NCBI GenBank assembly: GCA_958477305.1
Contig: CAUEFI010000008.1
Span: 68,969-132,968, forward strand
DNA length: 64,000 nt
Origin: HGM12998 sp900756495
GTDB lineage: Bacteria; Bacillota; Clostridia; Oscillospirales; Oscillospiraceae
Direction of reading: 5' to 3'
In this document: piece after piece, positions 34,446 through 42,774 of the stretch
Position numbering within the stretch: position 1 is the first letter of the stretch
Layout of the letters: each line of letters opens with the position of its first letter
Position numbers and translations under genes: made by a program
Notes under the pieces: generated by a model
Told to the model about the DNA's origin: nothing
Seen by the model: the letters and a program-made list of their open reading frames with translations, nothing else
The model's database searches: none

Positions 34446-35825
34446 ATGAAGTTTTTGGGCGTCGATATTTCCATAAAGCATCTCCCCGAACTGGACTCCG
34501 GCTATATTCCTCTGGGCAAGTTCTATTCTGCGTTTCTGTCCGGAGCGGAGAAGCCGCTGGACATTGCCGTAGAGCGCTCCGGCGGGCAGGTTGCGGTCTG
34601 CCGCACCAGAATCCATGGCACACCCGACATGGCCGAGGCCGACCGCTACTATGTGGAGCGTATGATCAAGACGATGCTCTGGCTGTACGGCGGCTTCCGG
34701 GTCTATCTCAGCGGCGACAAAGATATCTGCGCCGCTATGCAGGAGATCTACTCCGCCAGCGGGAACCAGTCCTTCGACTTTGACTATATGGCCAACGTCT
34801 ATGAGCATCCCTTCGAGGTAGTGTACTGCGACGCCGTGCCCGAGGAAAAGGGTGACCCCAAGGCCATCGGCCGCCATCTGGAGGGCTGCCGCATCGGCTT
34901 TGACGCCGGCGGGTCCGACCGGAAGGTCTCCGCCGTCGTCGACGGCGAGCCGGTATTTTCCGAAGAGGTGGTCTGGTTCCCCAAAATTAATTCCGACCCT
35001 GACTACCACTACGAGGGTATCGTAGCCGCCCTTAAATCAGCCGCGGAGCACATGCCCCGGGTGGACGCGGTTGGCGTCTCCTCCGCCGGCGTATATATCG
35101 ACAATCGCACTATGAGCGCCTCTCTCTTCCTCCAGGTTCCCAAGGAGGACTTTGACGCTAAGGTGAAGGACATCTATATCCGGGCCGTCCGCGACACCTT
35201 CGGCGACGTGCCCTACGCCGTGTGCAATGACGGCGACGTGTCTGCCCTGGCGGGCGCCATGAACCTGGGTGAAAACAACGTGCTGGGCATCGCCATGGGT
35301 ACCAGCGAGGCCGTGGGCTATGTGGACAGTGAGGGCCGCATCACCGGCTGGCTCAACGAGCTGGCCTTTGTCCCAGTGGACGCCTCCCCCGCCGCCATGC
35401 GGGACGAGTGGTCCGGGGACATCGGCTGCGGCGTGAAATACTTCTCGCAGGACGCGGTCATCAAGCTGGCTCCCGCCGCCGGTATCAACCTCTCTCCCGA
35501 TCTCTCCCCCGCTGAGAAACTGAAGGAAGTACAGAAGCTGATGGAGATTCCCGGCAGCCCCGCCGAGGGGATCTACCGCTCCATCGGCGTATACCTGGGG
35601 CACTCCCTGGCCCTGTATCACAGCTTCTACGGCTTCAAGCACGTGCTGCTGCTGGGCCGGGTCATGTCCGGCCGGGGCGGCGATATCATTCTTGAGACCG
35701 CAAAGCGGGTTCTGGACGACGAATATCCGGAGATCGCCGGCGGGCTCAATGTCTCCCTCCCCGATGAGAAGTCCCGCCGGGTGGGCCAGAGCGTAGCCGC
35801 CGCCTCCCTGCCTGAACTGAATTAA
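34446..35825 (+). CDS. ROK-like sugar kinase, atypical, with N-terminal extension
   Basis: 459 residues. An ASKHA fold begins only near residue 150 (GFDAGGSDRKVSAVVDGEPV = phosphate-1 loop; CNDGDVSALAGA = the ROK ND-containing active-site segment; GIAMGTSEAVGYVDSEG = phosphate-2 region). The zinc motif HxCxCGxxGC of classical ROK proteins is not seen, and the first ~145 residues are unassigned. In this locus it may phosphorylate GlcNAc produced by the AGE epimerase, supplying NagA. Start at ATG 34446 after AGGAG; GTG 34437 overlaps that region. Confidence 0.75.
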   Translation: MKFLGVDISIKHLPELDSGYIPLGKFYSAFLSGAEKPLDIAVERSGGQVAVCRTRIHGTPDMAEADRYYVERMIKTMLWLYGGFRVYLSGDKDICAAMQEIYSASGNQSFDFDYMANVYEHPFEVVYCDAVPEEKGDPKAIGRHLEGCRIGFDAGGSDRKVSAVVDGEPVFSEEVVWFPKINSDPDYHYEGIVAALKSAAEHMPRVDAVGVSSAGVYIDNRTMSASLFLQVPKEDFDAKVKDIYIRAVRDTFGDVPYAVCNDGDVSALAGAMNLGENNVLGIAMGTSEAVGYVDSEGRITGWLNELAFVPVDASPAAMRDEWSGDIGCGVKYFSQDAVIKLAPAAGINLSPDLSPAEKLKEVQKLMEIPGSPAEGIYRSIGVYLGHSLALYHSFYGFKHVLLLGRVMSGRGGDIILETAKRVLDDEYPEIAGGLNVSLPDEKSRRVGQSVAAASLPELN

Positions 35826-35829
35826 GGTC

Positions 35830-36492
35830 ATGAAGCGTCACATTGTCTGCTTGGGAGACTCCAATACCCACGGCTACTGTGCCGATCCCCGGGACTGCCG
35901 CGACGCCGCGCTGCTCCGCTTCAATGAGGAGGAGCGTTGGACCTGTCTGCTGCAGAAGGCGCTGGGGGAGGACTATCTGGTGGCAGAGGAAGGACTCACA
36001 GGCCGCACCACCGTTTTTGAAGATCCGCTGTGTCCCGGGCTGCGCGCGCTCGATTACCTCTACCCCTGTCTCAAGTCCCACGAGCCGGTAGCCCTGCTCA
36101 TCCTCATGCTGGGCACCAACGACACCAAGGAGCGCTTCTCTGCCAATGCCTTCGCCATTGCCAAGGGGATGGAGCGGCTGGTGCGCCTCGCCCAAGCCTC
36201 CGACTGCTGGGGGCCGGACGGCGCACCCAATATTCTTCTCATCGCCCCGCCGGCCATTGGACAAGGGGTATACGCCTCTCCCGTGGCCCAGGAAATGGGG
36301 GCCGGATGCGTGGAGAAGTCCCTCCGCCTCCCGGGCCAGTACCGGGCTCTGGCGAAGGAGACCGGATGTCACTTTCTCGACGCCGGCCAGACAGGCGCCG
36401 TTATGAACACCACAGACTTTATGCATTTGACCAGCCAGGGGCACCGGAACCTGGCCGGAGCGTTAGCCAGGCTGATCCCCTCCCTGCTGTAA
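35830..36492 (+). CDS. SGNH/GDSL-family hydrolase
   Basis: 220 residues. Block I CLGDSNTHG (nucleophile Ser11), block III LGTNDTKE near 100, and block V FMHLTSQGHRNL with the catalytic Asp/His pair. No signal peptide, so cytoplasmic. Related enzymes include arylesterases and deacetylases. Five bases after the kinase and in the sialic-acid locus, an O-acetyl-sialate or other acetyl-sugar esterase role is plausible but not proven. Followed by a bidirectional terminator. Confidence 0.85.
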   Translation: MKRHIVCLGDSNTHGYCADPRDCRDAALLRFNEEERWTCLLQKALGEDYLVAEEGLTGRTTVFEDPLCPGLRALDYLYPCLKSHEPVALLILMLGTNDTKERFSANAFAIAKGMERLVRLAQASDCWGPDGAPNILLIAPPAIGQGVYASPVAQEMGAGCVEKSLRLPGQYRALAKETGCHFLDAGQTGAVMNTTDFMHLTSQGHRNLAGALARLIPSLL

Positions 36493-36496
36493 ACAC

Positions 36497-36533
36497 AAAG
36501 ACTCCGCCGTGCTTGGTGTACGGCGGAGTCTTT
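36497..36533. terminator. Bidirectional terminator between the esterase and DUF624 genes
   Basis: AAAGACTCCGCCGT/ACGGCGGAGTCTTT perfect 14-bp stem with A and T flanks, ending convergent transcripts. Confidence 0.85.
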
Positions 36534-36584
36534 CTCTTTCTGTTGCCGGGAAAACCCCGGCAGCCGGCCGGGTGTTCCTCCTGG

Positions 36585-37220
36585 CTATTCACCCGGCTCT
36601 CCACCCGGTTCCCCGGACATATAAGGTCTGAAAATCCGCTCCAGAAAGAGGGACTGTACCAGGGCCAGCAGACCGGGCACGATGACTACCGGAAGCCACA
36701 GCAGCGTACAGATGTAGATGGACATGGACAGCAGCACCGCCATAGCTACAGTGGAGGGCAGGTGGGCCAGGGCCAGCCTTGCACAGGCGCCGAAAAGGCC
36801 CCTTACATCAAAGGTAAACCGGGATAGGACTGGAAACAGATAGCACAGCATTCCCAAGGGCAGCAGCATCACTACGCAGTAGGCCACATAGAGCACTACT
36901 CCAGAAGCCACCGCAGCGGCGTAGGCGTAAATCAGACTTCCCAGCGCGACGAGAAGGGCGGCCACGGCGGCGGCAATCATCGATGCGGCGGCCCCGACTT
37001 TGAAGTTGGCCTTGAAGGTGCGGAAAAACAGCGTCCAGCCGTAGCGGTCATCCCCCCGGACGCACTTGTTGACCGCATGGTACAACGCAGCGGTAGCCGG
37101 ACCCAGTGTAAAAACCGGAATGGAGCACACCACCCAGAAAACGCTGAGCACCAAGAGATCGGTAAACTTGCTCAGTCCCCGGAAAAAGTCGTTCTCCGGG
37201 TTGAAAATGCGTCCAGCCAC
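36585..37220 (-). CDS. DUF624 (YesL-family) membrane protein
   Basis: 211 residues, about five hydrophobic segments. The N-terminal IFNPENDFFRGLSKFTDLL and the GPATAALYHAVNKCVRGDD segment are characteristic of YesL proteins, which accompany carbohydrate ABC transporters; the role is unknown. I choose a GTG start at 37220, preceded by GGAGAGGGGGAG; upstream sequence in the same frame lacks similarity. It is the last gene on the minus strand before the sugar locus and could belong to either neighbour. Confidence 0.8.
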   Translation of the reverse strand: MAGRIFNPENDFFRGLSKFTDLLVLSVFWVVCSIPVFTLGPATAALYHAVNKCVRGDDRYGWTLFFRTFKANFKVGAAASMIAAAVAALLVALGSLIYAYAAAVASGVVLYVAYCVVMLLPLGMLCYLFPVLSRFTFDVRGLFGACARLALAHLPSTVAMAVLLSMSIYICTLLWLPVVIVPGLLALVQSLFLERIFRPYMSGEPGGEPGE

Positions 37221-37332
37221 AGGCCGCTCCCCCTCTCCTGAAATCTGTACATATATTGTACCCGATTCTGAGAGAAAGGTCAAATCAACTGTAAACAGGC
37301 TCCGGGAGCGCAGTTCCCAGAGCCTGTTTGCA

Positions 37333-38157
37333 CTATTGGACGCCGGGCCCCAGCTCGGCGTAGATCTCAGGGAGGAAGGATCCCAGGTTGGTAAACTCCT
37401 CCACATTGTGGTAGGCCAGTCCCATTGGGGCCTCAATGGGTACCTGGACGCCATGGGGCAGCACTTTCATAGGCATGCCTTTATTGACGCGGCAGCCCAT
37501 GTAAAAACGGGTACGCTGGCGCACGCCGCCGTTCTCGGCGTGGAACAGGTGGAGCATAACGGCGGGAACCTTTCCCGCCGGTCCCTCCCGGGGTTCGGTC
37601 AGGCCGTATCCGCCGATGACAGTCACACCGGAGCGCTCCAGCACCCTCGGGTCAAAGCCCATGTCCTCCGGCTTTAAAAAGCGGATGACAATATCGGACA
37701 TGCCGCCTCCAATATCCTCCATGACAAAGTGGTCCACGCCGGCTATCTTATCCTCCAGAGGGACTCCAGGGTCCAGAAGCCTAGCCCGGTCGGAGGCGCT
37801 GACGGCGATCCCGCCGTGGCACCGGGGGCACCAGATCCGATAGCGTAGGTTGTTCAGAGGATGCCAGGCAAACCACCACTTGAACATCTCCACGGTGCAG
37901 CTGGGGTAAAAGGCGCTCATGCCCACATAGCCCACACCGTCCGGCAGAACACAGTAGCCAATCTCGTCGTCTGGGGCCTCCAGCCGGGTGAGCAGGCTGT
38001 TGATATCGGACAGCGGGGTGGCCTTGGCCGGGTCCATGGGTCCTTTGTCCAGCAGGGCTATCCGGTGCGGGTCGGGCGGGACGGATGGCCGGTGGTAGTA
38101 TTTGGCGTAGGGCTGCTCCCTCTCCCAGTCGTTCAGCGGGCCTAGAATCTGATACAT
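37333..38157 (-). CDS. PhlG/phloretin-hydrolase family enzyme (C-C hydrolase of acylphloroglucinols)
   Basis: 274 residues. The C-terminal HNVEEF gives the His-x3-Glu pair (His250, Glu254) of the DAPG-hydrolase zinc site; further candidate ligands are His99 (WFAWHPL), His114 (CPRCHGG) and Glu147 (HFVMEDIGGG). PhlG splits 2,4-diacetylphloroglucinol and the gut relative splits phloretin into phloroglucinol and a phenylpropionate. Cytoplasmic, no signal. It lies 14 bases after the flavoprotein gene. The exact ketone substrate is unknown. Confidence 0.75.
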   Translation of the reverse strand: MYQILGPLNDWEREQPYAKYYHRPSVPPDPHRIALLDKGPMDPAKATPLSDINSLLTRLEAPDDEIGYCVLPDGVGYVGMSAFYPSCTVEMFKWWFAWHPLNNLRYRIWCPRCHGGIAVSASDRARLLDPGVPLEDKIAGVDHFVMEDIGGGMSDIVIRFLKPEDMGFDPRVLERSGVTVIGGYGLTEPREGPAGKVPAVMLHLFHAENGGVRQRTRFYMGCRVNKGMPMKVLPHGVQVPIEAPMGLAYHNVEEFTNLGSFLPEIYAELGPGVQ

Positions 38158-38171
38158 AACCGTTCCTCCTC

Positions 38172-39884
38172 TCAGAAAATATGGTATTCCGGTACAGTCT
38201 CCTCAGAGGGCGCCATAGAGCCGTTCTCATTGGTAAAGCTGTACCACTTACGCGTTCCGGCTCGCTCGGGGTAGTCCTCCCGCAGGAACCAGCCCCGGGA
38301 TTCCTTCCGCAGGAGGGAGGCCCGGAAGAACAGCTCGGCGCAGAGCAGCATGGCGTCAAACTCATTGACCTCAAAGAGCTCATGGGGGGTGGAGGCGGCC
38401 ACGCAGGGCAGCTGGGCGCGCAGCTCCTCCACCCGCTTCAGGGCAGCCTGCAGCCGGTCCTCACGGCGGTAGAGGGAGTTGCCCAGAGGCTGCATCACCT
38501 TCTGAATCTCCCGCAGGAAGTCCATGGGCGCCACGGTTCCCCCGGCGGAGAGCGGCGCGCAGAAGCGGCGCTGTACCGCCCCGGCGTCAGCCTCGGACAC
38601 TGGGAGCTCCTGTGCCGTCCGGGCGAAGGCGGCGGCGCTGTGTGCCGCCCTCCTCCCCGAGTGGAGGGCGAAGGCCAGTCCCGATCCCCGGATGCGGGCG
38701 GGCGGCGGCGGCACCGCGCCGGTGGCACGGCTTCCCCCATAGCAGATGTCTCCGGCGGCGTAGAGGCCGGGAACCGTAGTGGCAAAGGACTCGTCCACCC
38801 GCAGGGGAGAGAACTCGCCGATGAGCCCCGGCACGATCTCATCGCTGGTCTGCTGGGAGAAGGCGTTGAAAAATAGGTAGCCCCAAAAGCGATCGGCATA
38901 GGGGCGATCGAAGTAGGAGTCGGAGGCCAGGGTGGACATCAGATAGGGCATCAGCGGGTTCTCGGCCTGACGGTAGTGCATAGGGCCATTGCCGTCCCGC
39001 ACCTGCCTGTACCACTCGGCCAGGCTCGCCTGATCCACATCCGGGTGCTCCCCGCGGGTATGGGGCAGGCCCACGTTCTCCCCCTTGTCGTTGTAAAGGG
39101 CGAACTCTACCCCCATGCTGGACTCAAAATTGTCCAGGCTGGTCCAGTTGTAGAAGGAGCCGAATTCACAGTTGGTCATCCGGGCTCCCGCCCGCCATGC
39201 GGCGGCCAGCCCCTCTCCCCGCCCGGGAGACCACATAGGCATGACGCGGTAGTTTTGGCTGCCGGTGGCCAGAATGACCGCCTTGGCCTGAAAGACCCGC
39301 CGTTCTCCGCCGTCCAGGCTGAAGCCCACGGCCCCGGCCACCCGGCCGCCGCTTTTCAGCATGTCGACAACACCCACACGGTCTACAAACCGCACGCCGG
39401 CCTTCTGTGCCGTGCGGCGGACGTTCTTCATGTAGTCCAGCTCCACACAGGCCAGGGTCCAGGGGAAGTGGTCCGGCTCGTCAAAGGTGCGCTTTCCCCT
39501 CTCGTCCTCTCCTGTGATCTGGGCCAACCATTTGAGTGTGCGGAAGCTGCCGTCCTCCTTTTTGTCCACCTTGCCGCCGGACCAGCGGTCCAGATCCTCC
39601 AGGCCGGCGTTCATATCGGCGGCAAAGTTGTACAGCGCCTTCTGGTTGTTCAGGCCGTCGCCGATATAGGTCGCGTGGTATTTGACAAAGTCCTCCGGCC
39701 TGCTCCCGCCCAGGACGTCCAGGATGCCCGCCCCCCGGTTGGCCTTTCCGGCGTATCCGGCCGTATACTTCTCCACCACCGTCACATCCAGGCCGGGGTA
39801 TTGCTCCTTGGCCGTTATGGCTGCGGACATGCCCGCCAGGCTGCCCCCCACAACCAGGAGATCGGTCTTCATCACTTCTGTCAT
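38172..39884 (-). CDS. Fumarate reductase/AprA-type FAD oxidoreductase
   Basis: 570 residues. The N-terminal dinucleotide loop VVGGSLAGMSAAITA binds FAD; ATGSQNYRVMP and GLYAAGDICYGGSRATG follow, and the C-terminal helical domain has the family SRGWFLREDYPE segment. The protein resembles adenylylsulfate-reductase alpha and succinate/fumarate-reductase flavoproteins, which take or give electrons via a small ferredoxin subunit. Here the partner is the 77-residue ferredoxin 13 bases upstream. Next to a PhlG-like hydrolase it may reduce an unsaturated or quinoid aromatic derivative. Start at ATG 39884 (a GTG precedes). Confidence 0.82.
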   Translation of the reverse strand: MTEVMKTDLLVVGGSLAGMSAAITAKEQYPGLDVTVVEKYTAGYAGKANRGAGILDVLGGSRPEDFVKYHATYIGDGLNNQKALYNFAADMNAGLEDLDRWSGGKVDKKEDGSFRTLKWLAQITGEDERGKRTFDEPDHFPWTLACVELDYMKNVRRTAQKAGVRFVDRVGVVDMLKSGGRVAGAVGFSLDGGERRVFQAKAVILATGSQNYRVMPMWSPGRGEGLAAAWRAGARMTNCEFGSFYNWTSLDNFESSMGVEFALYNDKGENVGLPHTRGEHPDVDQASLAEWYRQVRDGNGPMHYRQAENPLMPYLMSTLASDSYFDRPYADRFWGYLFFNAFSQQTSDEIVPGLIGEFSPLRVDESFATTVPGLYAAGDICYGGSRATGAVPPPPARIRGSGLAFALHSGRRAAHSAAAFARTAQELPVSEADAGAVQRRFCAPLSAGGTVAPMDFLREIQKVMQPLGNSLYRREDRLQAALKRVEELRAQLPCVAASTPHELFEVNEFDAMLLCAELFFRASLLRKESRGWFLREDYPERAGTRKWYSFTNENGSMAPSEETVPEYHIF

Positions 39885-39897
39885 CACTGCGGCCCCC

Positions 39898-40131
39898 CTA
39901 CATATACATGATGTTGTCCCGCGGGAAGGCGTAGCCCGCGTAGTCCGGGATCACCTTTACCGCCCGGACGGGACAGTTGATCTCGCAGAACATGCACTGC
40001 ACGCACTCCTCCGGATAGGCGATCACCGGCCGCCTCTCCTCCTCGTTCCAATGGATCACGTCAATGAAGCAGGATTTAAAGCAGCTCCTGCACCCTGTGC
40101 ACAGCTCGTTGTTGACAATGATCTTGTTCAA
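39898..40131 (-). CDS. Two-cluster 4Fe-4S ferredoxin (AprB-like electron carrier)
   Basis: 77 residues. CTGCRSCFKSC (residues 11-21) and CVQCMFCEINCP (43-54) are two 4Fe-4S motifs, with an aromatic C-terminal tail (YAGYAFPRDNIMYM) that may dock to the flavoprotein, as in AprB. TTG start at 40131, five bases after GGAGGGAG. Translated together with the flavoprotein gene. Confidence 0.88.
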   Translation of the reverse strand: MNKIIVNNELCTGCRSCFKSCFIDVIHWNEEERRPVIAYPEECVQCMFCEINCPVRAVKVIPDYAGYAFPRDNIMYM

Positions 40132-40174
40132 ATGCGCTCCCTCCCGTTCTGTATTTCAGGTACCGCCATTATAG

Positions 40175-40207
40175 AAAAAGTCCCCTCCAAATGCATTGGA
40201 GGGGACT
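40175..40207 (-). terminator. Terminator after the PucR-type regulator
   Basis: Perfect 10-bp stem AGTCCCCTCC/GGAGGGGACT then TTTTTC on the minus strand. A TATAAT follows directly (around 40170) and may be part of the ferredoxin promoter. Confidence 0.85.
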
Positions 40208-40226
40208 ACAATTTCCACGGACCTTT

Positions 40227-41738
40227 TTATCTTCTGTTCAGGGCAATTTGTTCAACTATTTCGTATGCAATTAATTCCAACACGCAGAAGGAAGCGGCCA
40301 GCTCGGCCCGGAGAGCCGGATCCTCCAGGGAAACTCCCAAGATCTCCTCTACACGGCCCACCCGGTAAATGACGTTGTTGCGGTGCATATGCAGGGCGGC
40401 TGCGGCCTGGGTGGGCCGGCGCTCACAGGTCAGGAAGGTGTAGAGCACCCGCAGATTCTCGGCGTGCTCCCGGCGATCCACGGCGATGAGCCGCAGCAGG
40501 TGTGGGGAGATCAGCCGCTGCCCGGCCGCCGCCTCCACCATGTGGTGGAGGGCGAAGCGCTCGTAGTGAAACACTGTCCGCTCCTGGGGCACCTCCGCCG
40601 CGCCGAGCCGGGCCAGGGTACGGTTGCCGACCACTGCCCGCCCCAAACGTACCGCCGCCTCCGCCTGCCGGAAGGCTCCCCGGATATCGGTCAACAATCC
40701 GAAGGACCGGCTGACGCCGCAGGAGAGTCCCTGCTCCTCCAGATAAGGGGCCAGGGCGTCTAACGCCCACGCCGTCCGCTCCTCCGGAAGAAACAGCAGC
40801 ACCGCCCCCTGCCGCGGGAACACCCTGGCATTGGGGATGCGCCCGGCTATCTGCCGTGCCAGATAGCCGCCCAGAGCCGGATCCTCCCGGACCCCGGCCA
40901 CCTTCAGCAGCCGGAAGCGCCCCTGCATGGGCAGGCCGATATACTTTAAGCGCTCCGCTACGGCATCCGGGCTCTGCTCCTTGCCGTCGATGAGGTCCAG
41001 CAGGAAATACTCGTACATATACCGGCTGATGTCGCTGGAGCGGAGTTCGTGCTCCAGACACTGCTCCATCCCTCCGGCCAGACATCGGAACCGCTCTGCC
41101 ATTCCCTGGGAATAGGGGTGCTCGGTGCAGGGCATGGTCAGATAGCCCACCACCCGGCCGCTCACCCGGAGCGCCTTAATGACGCTGACATAGGAGGCCT
41201 CATTGTGAAAGGCCCCCTCCTCCCCGCCCTGGGCCAGCTCCTCCAGGTAGCCGCGCAGTGCGTAAAATTCAACGGTCTCCGCCGAAAGATAGCCCTGCCG
41301 GCACACCTCCTGATAGATGGCGGAATCGCTGGCGATGTTCCTGGTATGGGCCAGCAGCTTGAAGCTGGGATCCATCAATGTGATCGGGTTGCCCAGCACC
41401 TGCTCGCTGAGATCCAACAGCCGCTGGGCGCCGCAGCCCTCAATAAGGGCCAGGTGAGTCTCCATATCCCAGTCCCGCAGGCCGTTGAAAGCGTCCTGGA
41501 GGGCGTTAAAGATCTCCTCCAGTGTCAGGCCGGTCTCCAGGTGGACAGGCTCTCCACAACCACATGCCAACCGGATCCTGCCGTGCCGGCGGTCCAGATA
41601 GAGCACATCCGGCTCCCGCTCCCCCTGCGCCGGCGTCAGCTTAATGCCCCGCACCGGCTGACCGCCATAGAGAGCGGTCTCCAGCGCAGGATAGACCGCA
41701 TTCAGTCTGTCCCACAGCATGGCAAAGGTAATCTGCAT
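40227..41738 (-). CDS. PucR/CdaR-family transcriptional regulator
   Basis: 503 residues. The C-terminal helix-turn-helix (TQAAAALHMHRNNVIYRVGR, ~residues 450-475) is the PucR C-terminal DNA-binding domain. The middle (~250-400) fits the GGDEF-like CdaR domain, and the N-terminal part may be a ligand-binding region. Members respond to small organic substrates. Start at ATG 41738 after GGGAGAG; the frame is open upstream but reads as low-complexity out-of-frame sequence. Likely local regulator of the flavoprotein, ferredoxin and hydrolase genes. Confidence 0.85.
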   Translation of the reverse strand: MQITFAMLWDRLNAVYPALETALYGGQPVRGIKLTPAQGEREPDVLYLDRRHGRIRLACGCGEPVHLETGLTLEEIFNALQDAFNGLRDWDMETHLALIEGCGAQRLLDLSEQVLGNPITLMDPSFKLLAHTRNIASDSAIYQEVCRQGYLSAETVEFYALRGYLEELAQGGEEGAFHNEASYVSVIKALRVSGRVVGYLTMPCTEHPYSQGMAERFRCLAGGMEQCLEHELRSSDISRYMYEYFLLDLIDGKEQSPDAVAERLKYIGLPMQGRFRLLKVAGVREDPALGGYLARQIAGRIPNARVFPRQGAVLLFLPEERTAWALDALAPYLEEQGLSCGVSRSFGLLTDIRGAFRQAEAAVRLGRAVVGNRTLARLGAAEVPQERTVFHYERFALHHMVEAAAGQRLISPHLLRLIAVDRREHAENLRVLYTFLTCERRPTQAAAALHMHRNNVIYRVGRVEEILGVSLEDPALRAELAASFCVLELIAYEIVEQIALNRR

Positions 41739-41759
41739 GTTTCTCTCCCTTCGTACGTC

Positions 41760-41787
41760 AAAGGGCCGCCCCGGAAGGCGGCCCTTT
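41760..41787 (-). terminator. Terminator after the SDR gene
   Basis: Stem AAAGGGCCGCC/GGCGGCCCTTT, 25 bases beyond the SDR stop. The regulator gene downstream therefore probably has its own start signals. Confidence 0.75.
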
Positions 41788-41812
41788 GGGAGATCTCTTC
41801 TGACGCGCCGTT

Positions 41813-42571
41813 TTATCCGGCCGTCCAGCCGCCGTCCACCACCAGGACGTCCCCGCTCACATAGCTGGACTCGTCGCTGGCCAGGAAGAGCGCCGCGGCG
41901 GCAATCTGTTCGGCGCTGCCTGGGGCGGGCGCGCAGCCCAGAACCTGCTTTACCCTGTTGTACCCAGTCATATTCGGCATTCCCATGGAGGCGCTGATCT
42001 CCGTGGCAATGCCGCCGGGCGCAATGGCGTTGCAGCGGATGCCGTCCGGCATGTACATGAACGCCGTATTTTTTGTCATCGCAATCACCGCCGCCTTGGA
42101 GGCGCCGTAGACAGCGCCTGCCGCCGTCCGCATGGCCCCCACCGAGGCCACATTGACGATGGAACCGCCGCCGCCCTGGGCCAGGAACACCTGCACCGCC
42201 TTCCGCATGGCGCACATTGGGCCGTATGTGTTGACCTTCATGACCTGCTCGTAGCGCTCGTCCGTCACATCACCGATGGGGCTCATATCGTCCATCACGC
42301 CGGCGTTGTTGACCAAAACGTCCAGCCTTCCGAACTCCCGGACAGCCAGGTCAATCATCGCCTCGTTGTCCTTGCGCTCGGATACGTCGCCGGCAAAGAC
42401 GACAATCCGGCCCGGCCCCTCTGCCAGTGCATGGGCCAGCTCCTCCAGCCGCTCTTTTCTCCGGGCCACGGCCACCACGTTGGCCCCCTCCCGGACAAAG
42501 AGCTCCACCATCGCCTTCCCCATGCCCGAAGAGGCTCCGGTCACCACAACCGATTTGTTTTCCAGTCTCAT
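41813..42571 (-). CDS. Short-chain dehydrogenase/reductase
   Basis: 252 residues, classical SDR. Cofactor loop TGASSGMGKA (~12-21), NNAG (~90), catalytic Ser in NVASVG (~140) and YGASK (~158-162). Cofactor choice: ARRKER after beta-2 favours NADPH. Phloroglucinol reductases are SDRs, so with the PhlG-like hydrolase and the transhydroxylase-like enzyme nearby that role is possible, but many other SDR substrates fit. Start at ATG 42571 after GGAGG. Confidence 0.85.
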   Translation of the reverse strand: MRLENKSVVVTGASSGMGKAMVELFVREGANVVAVARRKERLEELAHALAEGPGRIVVFAGDVSERKDNEAMIDLAVREFGRLDVLVNNAGVMDDMSPIGDVTDERYEQVMKVNTYGPMCAMRKAVQVFLAQGGGGSIVNVASVGAMRTAAGAVYGASKAAVIAMTKNTAFMYMPDGIRCNAIAPGGIATEISASMGMPNMTGYNRVKQVLGCAPAPGSAEQIAAAALFLASDESSYVSGDVLVVDGGWTAG

Positions 42572-42774
42572 CTGCAGCACCTCCGTTTTGCTGTATTCTC
42601 ATATCGCAGAGCCAATCCTTTGCCTTCTTTCGGCAGCATAGCCTTGACTACTGCATGTGCAGGCCGGGACAGCCCGGCTAAAGCGCACAGAGTTTTATAC
42701 TTTGAAGTTTACCACAGCAAATGAAACCGTGCAACCGGAACTTTCCGCCGTCGAAAGATACGGTCCGGCGGCCG

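Noticed and set aside
41739..42215. N-terminal extension of the PucR-type regulator
   Set aside because: The frame is open but the residues are Arg/Gly-rich shadow of the SDR gene, and a good ribosome site precedes ATG 41738.
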